Positions 28,884 through 37,176 of a DNA stretch of 64,000 nucleotides are shown piece after piece. The DNA is from SPDF01 sp963699825. GTDB lineage: Bacteria > Gemmatimonadota > Gemmatimonadetes > Gemmatimonadales > GWC2-71-9. How positions within the stretch are numbered: the stretch's first letter is position 1; each line of letters starts with the position of its first letter. The position numbers and the translations under genes are program-made. The notes under the pieces were generated by a model. The model saw only the letters and a program-made list of their open reading frames with translations, did no database searches and was not told the DNA's origin. Location of the stretch: the NCBI GenBank assembly GCA_963699825.1, contig CAVOVI010000011.1, forward strand, positions 1-64,000. Reading direction: 5' to 3'.

Positions 28884-31396
28884 ATGACTCAATCCTCGTC
28901 CCGGGGGGCGCTCGATCTGTCCCCGAACGCCATCACGGTCCTCGAAAAGCGTTACCTGGTCAAGGACGACGCCGGCAAGCCGGCGGAGTCGAGCGAGGAC
29001 CTCTTCTGGCGTGTGGCGAGGACGATTGCCGGTGCCGACAAGAAGTACGGCGCCTCCAGCGGCGCCGTCGAGGAGCTGGCCGAGGCCTTCTACGGCTCCA
29101 TGGCCCACCGCGAGTTCATGCCGAACAGCCCCACCCTCATGAACGCCGGGCGGCCGCTCGGCCAGCTGTCGGCCTGTTTCGTGTTGCCGGTGGACGACAC
29201 CCTCTCCAACGGCAAGGACGGCATCTACGACACCCTCCGGGCCATGGCGCTGGTGCACCAGTCCGGCGGCGGCACCGGGTTCGACTTCAGCCGGCTCCGT
29301 CCCAAGAACGACGTCGTCCGCTCCACCATGGGCGTGGCCTCGGGCCCCGTCTCCTTCATGTCCCTCTACGACGCCTCCACCGAGGTGGTCAAGCAGGGTG
29401 GCACCCGCCGCGGCGCCAACATGGGCATCCTCCGGGTCGACCACCCCGATATCCTCGATTTCATCGAGCTGCAAGAACGACACGACCAAGATCACCAACT
29501 TCAACATCTCGGTCGCCATCACCGACGCCTTCATGAAGGCGGTCGAGGAAGACGCCGAGTACGACCTCTTCCACCCCCGGAGCAAGGAAGTGGTCGGGCA
29601 CGCTGCGCGCCCGCGAAGTCTGGGAGAAGATCATCCACGGCGCCTGGAAGACCGGCGAGCCGGGCGTCTTCTTCATCGACCAGGCCAACCACTACAATCC
29701 GGTGCCGCACCTCGGCGCCTACGAGGCCACCAACCCCTGCGGCGAGCAGCCCCTGCTCCCGTACGACGTCTGCAACCTCGGCTCGATCAACCTCGGCATG
29801 TTCGTCGAGAACGGCAGCCTCGACTGGGACAAGCTCCGGCGCACCGTGCACCTCTCGACCCACTTCCTCGAGAACGTGATCGACGCCAACAACTATCCCC
29901 TGCCCGAGATCACCGACCTGGCCCAGCGGATCCGCCGCATCGGTCTCGGCGTCATGGGCTGGGCCGATGTGCTCGATCCGGCTCGGCATCCCCTACGACT
30001 CCGAGGAGGCCGTCACTCTGGGCGCCCGGGTCCAGGCCTTCGTGGACAACGAGGCCAAGGTGGAGTCGGAGCGGCTGGCCACCATCCGCGGGCCGTTCCC
30101 GGAGTGGGAGCAGAGCATCTGGGGCCCGGACAAGACCTGCGCCCGCGACGCCCAGGGCAACCGGATCCGCCCGATGCGGAAGCTCCGCAACTGCAACGTG
30201 ACCACCGTGGCGCCGACCGGCACCATCTCCATCATCGCCGGCTGCAGCTCCGGCATCGAGCCGCTCTTTGCCGTGGCGTTCATGCGGAACCAGGCCGGCG
30301 TGCTGATGCCCGACGTCAACGAGGACTTCGTGGCCATCGCCAAGAAGGAAGGGTGGTACTCCGAGGACGCTGATGACCCGGATCGCCGAGGCGGGCCACA
30401 TCAACTTCGAGGAAGTGCCGGAGAAGTGGCAGCGGGTGTTCGTCACCGCCAACCACATCAAGCCGGAGTGGCACATCCGGATGCAGGCCGGCTTCCAGGA
30501 GTCCAACGACAGCGCCATCAGCAAGACCTGCAACTTTGCCCACGACGCCACCGAGGCGTACGTGGAGGAGATCTACCGGCTGGCCTACCAGCTGAACTGC
30601 AAGGGCGTGACGGTCTACCGCGACGGCATCGCGCGACATGCAGGTGCTGTCGCACCGGCTCCACCGCCAAGAAGGTGCAGGAGCAGGCCGTCTCGAGCGG
30701 CAAGTCGGTGGCGCGGGCCGATCTGGCGCCGCTCGGGCCGAGCGGTGAGGCCGTCGAGGGCGTCGCCGATCTGCATGGGCGAGCTGGCCGAGATCCGGGC
30801 CGAGAACGAGCGGCTGCGGCGGATGGTGCACGACCTGGAGGCCGAGAACCTGCAGCGGCGCCAGAAGCGGAGCCGTCCGGAGGCCCTGAAGGGCACCACG
30901 CGCCGCGTGGAGACGCCGCTGGGCACGCTCTACGTGACGATCACGGAAGACGACAAGCACCAGGCCTTCGAGGTGTTCATGAGCCTCGGCAAGGCCGGTG
31001 GGGCGCTCATGGCCGACGTCGAGGCGATGGGCCGGCTGGTGTCGCCTGGCGCTGCGCTCAGGGATCCCGATGAAGGAGATCCACCGCCAGCTCCGCGGCA
31101 TCAGCTCCGACCGGACCATCGGTCTCGGCAACAACAAGGTCCTGTCGGTGCCGGACGCGGTGGGCATTGCCATCGAGAAGTGGATGCAGGACAAGGCGGG
31201 GGTCCAGCAGGAGCTGATCCCGACCGGCGAGGCCGAGGTGGCCCCGACCGTCAAGATGACCCAGGGGGCCACGCAGTACGAGCTGAGCCGCCCGGCGCCG
31301 ATGATGTCCGGCGCCTGCCCCGACTGCTCCTCCCAGCTGGAATACGCCGAGGGGTGCATGAAGTGCCATGTGTGCGGGTTCAGTGAATGTGGGTGA
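28884..31396 (+). CDS. nrdJ: adenosylcobalamin-dependent (class II) ribonucleotide reductase (about eight frameshifts)
   Basis: About 830 residues once the frames are joined. The barrel carries MPNSPTLMNAG, the substrate/cysteine motif NPCGEQPLLPYDVCNLGSIN, the phosphate loop APTGTISIIAGCSSGIEPLF, and a conserved block DGSRDMQVLSTGSTAKKVQ. The C-terminus ends with a zinc/thiol motif (CPDCSSQL...CMKCHVCGFSECG), as in vitamin B12-dependent NrdJ. It reduces ribonucleotides to deoxyribonucleotides with or without oxygen. Single extra bases lie at about 29,470, 29,603, 29,977, 30,369, 30,627, 30,654, 30,770 and 31,046. This is the densest cluster in the window, in an essential gene, so they are almost surely sequence errors. 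A strong terminator follows. Confidence 0.92.
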
Positions 31397-31470
31397 GGTG
31401 AGTCGGGATTGGGCGATGAGCCCGGTCCTTCAAATTGTCACACCGTCCCGGTAGTGTAGGGGCGGGCGAG

Positions 31471-31505
31471 GGGGCCCGAGAAGTCGGGCCCCTTTTTTTA
31501 TTTTT
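31471..31505 (+). terminator. rho-independent terminator after the ribonucleotide reductase gene
   Basis: GGGGCCCGA (31471-31479), loop GAAG, TCGGGCCCC (31484-31492) gives a perfect 9-bp GC-rich stem followed directly by TTTTTTTATTTTT. It is the clearest intrinsic terminator in the window and marks the left border of the AT-richer accessory island. Confidence 0.9.
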
Positions 31506-31657
31506 CGGCGGTAGGGGATAACGGAAAAGCTCGGCTGGGGATAAGATCAAGCGATTCAGGGGAGACTAAGAATGACCACGCGATGGCTGCGTGGTGTTCG
31601 CGACGTCAACTGTTCCTTCCATCAAGAATGACTCGCCCTCCTTGGGAGGTCCGCACA

Positions 31658-33535
31658 TTGACACCAGTCACGCATTCCCAGCAGTTCGGTTGGGCCGGGT
31701 CGGTTCGTAGATTTCTGGAGACGCCTCGCGAGATTTGGTTGAACGCACTTCGTGGGCATCACTGCAGAAGCTTGGGCGACGAACCAGCGTCTTCCCAGGT
31801 ACGCGCGTGGCTAGAGTGTTTCGACGAGATGACGACCCAGTTGCGGCAGGTGGTCGCAGGAATCCAAGATGCACTCCAATGGGGAGTCATTTTCGAATAC
31901 GAGCTGCCTCGGGAGCGTGGCCGCCGACCGGATGTAACAATTCTTGCTTCGCACAGCTTCGTCGTCCTGGAGTTCAAGGGGCACTTTCAACCCAAGACTG
32001 CGTTTGTTGATCAAGCTGCTGCCTACGTCCGAGACTTGAAGGCGTATCACGCCGCCTCCCATGAACTTCATGGTACTGCTGTGCTGGTTCTTATGGGTGC
32101 TGCGGACGCGCCAATCCGCCAAGGTGGCGTGGTGGTAATGGGAAGAGGCCACATAAGCACAATCTTGATTGAATGGGCTCGGGGTCCCGGCCATGATGGT
32201 GTTACAGCGGAGGTGCTCGAAGACTGGTTGCAGGCGGATTATGCTCCTTTGCCAACGCTAGTAAGCGCAGCTCGATGCATTTTCAATCATGAACCCTTGC
32301 CCTCAATTCGTCGTGCACAAAGCGCGGGAATCCCGGACACCATCCGAAGCCTCTCGGCAATCGCGCATCACGCACGGGACTGCGGCGAGCACCATCTCGC
32401 CCTCATTACAGGAGTTCCCGGCGCCGGCAAGACCCTTGTTGGCCTTCAGTTCGTGTACAACACACATTTCACGGGCGACGACAAGGAGAAGTTGGCCGTG
32501 TTCCTTTCGGGGAACGGGCCATTAGTCAAGGTGCTTCAGCATGCTCTAAAGAGTCAGATATTTGTACAGGATATCCACGGGTTTCTTCGGCAATATGGAG
32601 GCGAGAAACGGAGGCTACCGATCGAGCGCATCTGGGTCTACGACGAGGCTCAGCGGGCGTGGGACGGTGACAGGGTCCGCGAGAAGAGAGGACACGGGGC
32701 GTCAGAGCCAGAAGACTTCGTTCGCATTGCGGCTCGTATGGGCGGCTGGAGCATGATCGTTGGGCTGATTGGAGAGGGTCAGGAAATTTACATTGGAGAG
32801 GAGGCTGGGCTGGCACAATGGAACGATGCTATCACAGGAAGTGATGTTCCATGGCACGTCCATTGTCCGGGCCGGCTGACGAGTGTTTTCAATGGAGCTG
32901 TGTCGGTCGAGGGTAACGCGTCGCTTGATCTTGATGTGAGTTTGCGCTCCCACGTGGCTGAGGACGTGCAAGAGTGGATCGAGTGCCTACTTTGTGGAAG
33001 CCTGGACGCGGCAAGGGCTCACGCCGCCAAGGCGAAAGAAGCCGGATTCCAATTGTATGTCAGCAGGGTTAAGGAACAAGTCGTTGATTACGCAAAGTGT
33101 CGTTACGAGGGCGAGCCTGACAAGCGGTATGGGTGGGTGGCGTCGTCAAAGGCGAGCAACCTTGCAGAGCAGGGCATTAACAACTCCTTCGTGTATGCCA
33201 GACGGTTTCGGGAAGGGCCATGGTTCAACGACCCACCCCAGAGTGCCCACTCGTGTTGTCAGTTGACTGAGGTCGCCACGGAATTTCAGTGTCAGGGACT
33301 CGAGCTTGACCTACCCATATTGGCATGGGGCGATGACCTCACCTGGGAGGGCGCGAAGTGGCGGAGCAAGCCGTTTAGGCGATCGAAGGCTAAGGATCCG
33401 CACCAATTGCGTATGAATAGCTATCGTGTGTTGCTTTCGCGCGGGCGTGATGGACTCATCGTTTTTGTTCCGCCCGACACAGTGCTTGACTCTACCTTTG
33501 AAGCGCTGATGGATGCAGGTCTTGTCTCTCCGTAG
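31658..33535 (+). CDS. DUF2075 (Schlafen-like) DNA/RNA helicase-type ATPase with N-terminal nuclease-like domain
   Basis: A 625-residue protein. Residues about 55-150 resemble a PD-(D/E)xK nuclease fold: Asp92 in RRPDVTIL and Glu105-x-Lys107 in VVLEFKGHF. The DUF2075 ATPase follows, with Walker A GVPGAGKT at 252-259, Walker B VYDEAQRAW (Asp329, Glu330), and a terminal helicase-like motif SYRVLLSRGRDGLIVFVP. The TTG at 31658 is the likely start because GGGAGG lies 8 bp upstream; earlier ATGs (31583, 31628) lack one. Base composition is clearly AT-richer than the flanks. An AIPR gene follows after 105 bp on the same strand. The family occurs in defence and mobile regions; the activity is inferred, not known. 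Confidence 0.8.
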   Translation: MTPVTHSQQFGWAGSVRRFLETPREIWLNALRGHHCRSLGDEPASSQVRAWLECFDEMTTQLRQVVAGIQDALQWGVIFEYELPRERGRRPDVTILASHSFVVLEFKGHFQPKTAFVDQAAAYVRDLKAYHAASHELHGTAVLVLMGAADAPIRQGGVVVMGRGHISTILIEWARGPGHDGVTAEVLEDWLQADYAPLPTLVSAARCIFNHEPLPSIRRAQSAGIPDTIRSLSAIAHHARDCGEHHLALITGVPGAGKTLVGLQFVYNTHFTGDDKEKLAVFLSGNGPLVKVLQHALKSQIFVQDIHGFLRQYGGEKRRLPIERIWVYDEAQRAWDGDRVREKRGHGASEPEDFVRIAARMGGWSMIVGLIGEGQEIYIGEEAGLAQWNDAITGSDVPWHVHCPGRLTSVFNGAVSVEGNASLDLDVSLRSHVAEDVQEWIECLLCGSLDAARAHAAKAKEAGFQLYVSRVKEQVVDYAKCRYEGEPDKRYGWVASSKASNLAEQGINNSFVYARRFREGPWFNDPPQSAHSCCQLTEVATEFQCQGLELDLPILAWGDDLTWEGAKWRSKPFRRSKAKDPHQLRMNSYRVLLSRGRDGLIVFVPPDTVLDSTFEALMDAGLVSP

Positions 33536-33640
33536 TGTGGCCCCTCCTGAATAGCTGCGTAGGGTGCAGACAAACGACTCACAGGTCAGAATGGCTGTGT
33601 TCCAATTGCTGTCAGGCAATGCTCTCTAGCGGAGGGTACC

Positions 33641-35332
33641 GTGTCACAGGCAAACTCACTCGAGCGGCACTCCTACCAGCTTGGCGCGGCCCGGGCCCTG
33701 AAGTCCGCCCTCGAGGGACCGGGCTTTCGGACGATGAGCCCGGAGCGTGCGTTCATTGATTGGTACGTCCGCGCACGATACGGTGCTCGGGCTAAGTGCG
33801 AAATCACCGACGGGGCAGGTGATGGTGGCGTCGATGCACTGATTACCGAAGGTAGTGTCCGCGTGGTGCTCCAGTCGAAATACGAACCGAGCCTAAAGCT
33901 CCGGAAGATCGGGGGGAAGCAGCTCGCAGAGTTTGAAAACGTTATGCTGCTGCTGTCCGCGCCGGATCACGGTACCCAATTCGAGGAATGGCTCGAGGAT
34001 GTCCGGGCGCCACTGCGCCCGCGGTATCGCGCTATTCGGAGGCTTGCTCTCCGTGATCCAGCTAGGGTGCGATTCGACTTTGTAACGACGAAGCGCATTA
34101 CCGTCCAGCCCGACGAAAGACTTCGAATCATCGATATTGAGCGGGTGGCGCCGCTTTGGTACCTCTATGAAGAAGGCTTCACGCCGCCCGTGGAGAGTGT
34201 TTCAGTAGAATGTGAGGATGTGTGGAGCACTGGGTCTGCGAAGGATGCTATCCGAAACTATGTCGGCCTGGCAGATGTCCGAGTGTTCCTAGCGCTGATG
34301 GATGACGACGAGAACGAGCGCCTTTTTGCGCAGAACGTGCGGACCGATCTCCATACTCGCATTAATCGAACAATTAGGGAGACCTATGAGACTGAGCCGG
34401 AGACGTTTTGGCTTGGCAATAACGGCCTTTACGTGGTTTGTAGTAGGGTGAATCTTCGTGGTCGTACTCTCCAGCTTGTTTACCCGTCCATCATTAACGG
34501 ATCCCAGACACTGCATGCACTCCATGCATCGAACCGCCGCCACCGATGCAGAATTCTGGTCCGGGTGTTGGAGATGGATATCCTCGGGCAACGCAGCATG
34601 CTAAATGAGATCGTGCGGCGGACCAATACCCAGAACCCTATGAAGGCGATGAATCTGGCGGCCCATGACGTCGAGCAGCTGAATGTCGCTCGATTCTTAG
34701 ATCGATTGATGATTTTCTATGAGAGGCGGGAGAAGGAGTGGCAGAATGAAAGAAAGACTCTTCTTCATGGATACATAGCCGTCGGGATTAAGGAAGTGAC
34801 GCAGTGGCTTGCGGTCACTCAGGGTGGCGTAGGGATTGGATCCGTACGCTCAAGGGTGGGTGCACTATTCCAGGGTCGTCAGTATGCTCGTCTCTTCTCG
34901 AGCTACCAGGGGGAGTTGAATGGCAAGGTCTATCACAGATTGGCGTTAACGGTGCTCTCGGGTTTAGTGGTCAAGCGGTATCTTCGGACCTTGTCAGCAT
35001 CGGCGAGGCGACGTGCTCGGATCGTACAATTCCTGCTCGTGAAAGCAGTGTACGATGCCCTGTGCAGGATCCACGCACTAGACACAGCCATCTCGGAAGT
35101 ACTTCTGGAGCGTCGATTCGGCAAGCAAGTGACTGTGGGGGTCAAGCGAGCACTGTCCGCAGTTGTGACGGCAGCAGTGACGGAACAGCGGAGGGTCGCT
35201 CGTCTGGATGCATCGATTGATTTATCGAACTTCTTCAAACGAGATGATCTCGCTGGTAGGGCCTATAGGAAGGCGTTCTCTTCATCACGCAGGGCGCAAC
35301 TCACCAAGGAATTGACCCGTGCCCTCATCTAG
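33641..35332 (+). CDS. AIPR (abortive-infection/phage-resistance) family protein with Mrr-like nuclease head
   Basis: A 563-residue protein. The first 100 residues look like an Mrr/PD-(D/E)xK catalytic domain (GDGGVDALI with Asp65, then VVLQSKY with Gln78-x-Lys80). The central and C-terminal parts match AIPR: WLGNNGLYVVCSRVN (about 257-271), PSIINGSQTLHALH (about 283), then RRTNTQNPMKAMNLAAHDVE. AIPR proteins were first linked to phage abortive infection and are often found in defence islands. GTG 33641 is supported by GGAGGG six bases upstream. Intact, AT-richer than flanking genes, and convergent with the HNH gene 68 bp downstream. Target and trigger are unknown. Confidence 0.85.
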   Translation: MSQANSLERHSYQLGAARALKSALEGPGFRTMSPERAFIDWYVRARYGARAKCEITDGAGDGGVDALITEGSVRVVLQSKYEPSLKLRKIGGKQLAEFENVMLLLSAPDHGTQFEEWLEDVRAPLRPRYRAIRRLALRDPARVRFDFVTTKRITVQPDERLRIIDIERVAPLWYLYEEGFTPPVESVSVECEDVWSTGSAKDAIRNYVGLADVRVFLALMDDDENERLFAQNVRTDLHTRINRTIRETYETEPETFWLGNNGLYVVCSRVNLRGRTLQLVYPSIINGSQTLHALHASNRRHRCRILVRVLEMDILGQRSMLNEIVRRTNTQNPMKAMNLAAHDVEQLNVARFLDRLMIFYERREKEWQNERKTLLHGYIAVGIKEVTQWLAVTQGGVGIGSVRSRVGALFQGRQYARLFSSYQGELNGKVYHRLALTVLSGLVVKRYLRTLSASARRRARIVQFLLVKAVYDALCRIHALDTAISEVLLERRFGKQVTVGVKRALSAVVTAAVTEQRRVARLDASIDLSNFFKRDDLAGRAYRKAFSSSRRAQLTKELTRALI

Positions 35333-35400
35333 ATGAATGACATGCGCCGCCCGTCGGCTGATGTTCGAGAGATTCAGTGGAGGAGTGGCGACCTGGCGGA

Positions 35401-36423
35401 TCAATAGAGGCGCTCCATCACCGCAGGTGGCTCCCATGTATGAATGAGTGCGGCGCGTGCCTGGCGGTGGAAGTCGTTTAGGTACGCCCTGCGGTGGGCT
35501 TCGGTCGGTCCCAATTGCGACAGAAGGGTCTCACGCAGGGGGTGGTGACTCGCGATGAGGAATTCGTTCCGGGTACTGAGACGCTCAAGAAGTGCGAGCG
35601 TCGGGATCAGGTTTGACTTGCCTCCAACCCCGCGATTGCAGGCTCGGCACGCCAGGACGAGATTCCAGACGCCGTTCAGGACGGGCCCGAAGCCGGCGTT
35701 GACGAGCGAGTGCGGGAAGAAATGATCTACGTCCGGTACGTCCTTCCCGTTGAGCGTGAAGCCAGCAAAGCAGTAGAAGCAGTGCCCCTTCTGGTATCCG
35801 CTGAGGGCTTCGCGGGCGCCGGTGATCGGCTTGCGGCGGCGGGACCCTGTCATGCCAACCAGGATTGGGGAGTCGCCCTCGCCTTCAACGCCCACCAGGG
35901 CGCGGGAAACCCCGAGTTCCCAAGCCGACTCCACTAGCCGCCACCGCGATTCCGCCTCGTCGGGGAGATTGCTTGCCTGCGGGCTCTGAAGCAAACTGGC
36001 AAACTCGTCCGTCACGCGGATCCCGCCAGCGGGTCGTCTTTCGTCGAGGAAGAAGCGGCAGGCGATGTCTTCTCGGCCAACGACGTGGAAGGCATCAATG
36101 ACATTATTGAAGCCGAGCCTCACTGTCGTCGCCACCAGCTCTTGTTGTTCGATTTCGCCGGCGTTGGCCTTGCGACAGGCCTCTAGGAACCGACTCTGCC
36201 GGAAGGTCCCCTGTTTGTCTGCGGTGCGGAGGTGTGTACAAAGGTGGGCCGCGAACGGTGCAGCGAGTTCTTCGAGGGTGACGAGCCGGCCGGCTTCGGG
36301 GGATATCTCCAGAAGCGCACGTCCCAGCGCAAACTTATACGATGCGACGTTGCGTCCAAACATGATGATGCTGCGCCAGTAATCCTCTGTACGCGGCTGA
36401 TACTCCGTGAAGGCATGAGCCAA
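35401..36423 (-). CDS. HNH endonuclease domain protein
   Basis: A 340-residue protein. The first 200 residues are an uncharacterised mostly helical domain (DYWRSIIMFGRNVASYKFALG). The C-terminal part is a zinc-stabilised HNH/beta-beta-alpha-metal nuclease: C215-x2-C218, VDHFFPHS (Asp233, His234, His238), Asn254 in VWNLVLAC, and C259-x2-C262. It starts with TTG 36423 only 3 bp after the HIT gene stop, with a G-rich ribosome-site-like sequence inside the end of that gene, so the two are probably cotranslated. AT-richer composition matches the helicase and AIPR genes it faces. Likely a DNA-cleaving defence enzyme, by family and context. Confidence 0.85.
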   Translation of the reverse strand: MAHAFTEYQPRTEDYWRSIIMFGRNVASYKFALGRALLEISPEAGRLVTLEELAAPFAAHLCTHLRTADKQGTFRQSRFLEACRKANAGEIEQQELVATTVRLGFNNVIDAFHVVGREDIACRFFLDERRPAGGIRVTDEFASLLQSPQASNLPDEAESRWRLVESAWELGVSRALVGVEGEGDSPILVGMTGSRRRKPITGAREALSGYQKGHCFYCFAGFTLNGKDVPDVDHFFPHSLVNAGFGPVLNGVWNLVLACRACNRGVGGKSNLIPTLALLERLSTRNEFLIASHHPLRETLLSQLGPTEAHRRAYLNDFHRQARAALIHTWEPPAVMERLY

Positions 36424-36426
36424 GGT

Positions 36427-36801
36427 CTAATAGTCCCCCCGTCCTGGGATGATGTGGCGGACTCCTCCGCGTGGATTCTCGACGTCCCCGACTCGACGCG
36501 GGATCAAGTGGAAATGGCAGTGGAAGATTGTTTGTCCAGCCGAACTGCCCACGTTCACGCCGATGTTGAACCCGCTGATCGACCCGTCTTGCGCGAGAAG
36601 ATGCTCCCTGGCTTCACGAAGCATGGCGTCGCAAGCGAGGAGGTCGTCCCGTGACAACGCGAAGTAGTCAGCGACATGTCTGCGCGGGATGACAAGCGTG
36701 TGGAAGGCGGTGACGGGGAAGGCATCGCGTAGGTAGTAGGCCCCATCTGACGAAAGCAGGACGCGGTCCGGATCCGGGTTGCAGAACGGGCAGTCAGTCA
36801 T
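36427..36801 (-). CDS. HIT-family nucleotide-binding protein
   Basis: A 124-residue histidine-triad protein. It has the N-terminal zinc pair CPFC (Cys4, Cys7), the strand HTLVIPRRHVADYF and the triad HCHFHLIP (His94, His96, His98), which forms the nucleotidyl hydrolase/transferase site. Family enzymes hydrolyse dinucleotides, AMP-lysine-type adducts or cyclic nucleotides. The frame stays open far upstream into unrelated sequence. ATG 36801 (MTDCPFC) is the natural start because it places the zinc pair at the usual N-terminal position. It precedes and is coupled to the HNH gene, which is worth noting because many defence nucleases are gated by nucleotides. Confidence 0.85.
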   Translation of the reverse strand: MTDCPFCNPDPDRVLLSSDGAYYLRDAFPVTAFHTLVIPRRHVADYFALSRDDLLACDAMLREAREHLLAQDGSISGFNIGVNVGSSAGQTIFHCHFHLIPRRVGDVENPRGGVRHIIPGRGDY

Positions 36802-36858
36802 CCACACCTGGGCTGTGTAAGGCGGATTGTGAAAACATCCTTCCCCCCCCTCACCCCC

Positions 36859-37053
36859 CCAACCCAACCTCCCTATTAGCGCCTTGAACCTCGGCTCCTC
36901 CCGCAGCGGATCCCAAATTGGATCCACCTTTAGCCAGACCACCTGCCGAGAATTGTCTGCGTAGGCCCACTCGAGAATCTTGATCGTGCGTACGTGGTCG
37001 CCGAGGCCGATACAGATCAGCGCCAGGTTGAGGGCGGCGATTTCACCGTCAGG
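36859..37053 (-). pseudogene. orphan 3' fragment of a Ser/Thr-kinase/TPR-type gene
   Basis: In frame with, but upstream of, the HIT gene is a 65-residue piece (LALICIGLGDHVRTIKILEWAY, VVWLKVDPIWDPLREEPRF, KALIGRLGW). It matches the C-terminal tail shared by large Gemmatimonadota-type TPR kinases. Compare the end of the kinase beginning at 39433: YLHLDPGYGPLRKDPRYAEL. No kinase or further TPR sequence precedes it, so only the gene end survives. It marks the right border of the accessory island and suggests that insertion or deletion removed the rest of the gene. Confidence 0.65.
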
Positions 37054-37070
37054 TGACATTTTCTTTCCCA

Positions 37071-37093
37071 CCCCTCTCCCGGAGGGAGAGGGG
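37071..37093. repeat. REP-like hairpin, CCCCTCTCCC family (copy 1)
   Basis: CCCCTCTCCC (37071-37080), loop GGA, GGGAGAGGGG (37084-37093), followed by CAGGGGTGAGGGG. A second member with the same stem core and the same GGGGTGAGG tail lies at 42477. The repeats are intergenic at gene ends. Confidence 0.75.
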
Positions 37094-37146
37094 CAGGGGT
37101 GAGGGGTAGAACGGCGAGAGAGACGGGCAGCTGAGGAACATCTGGA

Positions 37147-37164
37147 CCCCGGCTTTCGCCGGGG
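37147..37164. repeat. REP-like hairpin, CCCCGGC-TTTC-GCCGGGG
   Basis: A perfect 7-bp stem with a TTTC loop, flanked by GGA and TGAC. Two further members occur near 63,107 and 63,149 in opposite orientations. This type of palindrome is widespread in bacterial genomes. Here it lies 12 bp after a kinase stop codon. Confidence 0.8.
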
Positions 37165-37176
37165 TGACGAATCTCC

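Noticed and set aside
28884..31396. Programmed frameshifting or decay of the ribonucleotide reductase
   Set aside because: Eight single-base breaks without slippery sequences in an essential gene whose every piece is highly conserved fit consensus errors much better.
36427..37071. A 214-residue HIT protein with a novel N-terminal domain
   Set aside because: The extra N-terminal part is the tail of a kinase gene; the HIT fold starts naturally at the ATG at 36801.
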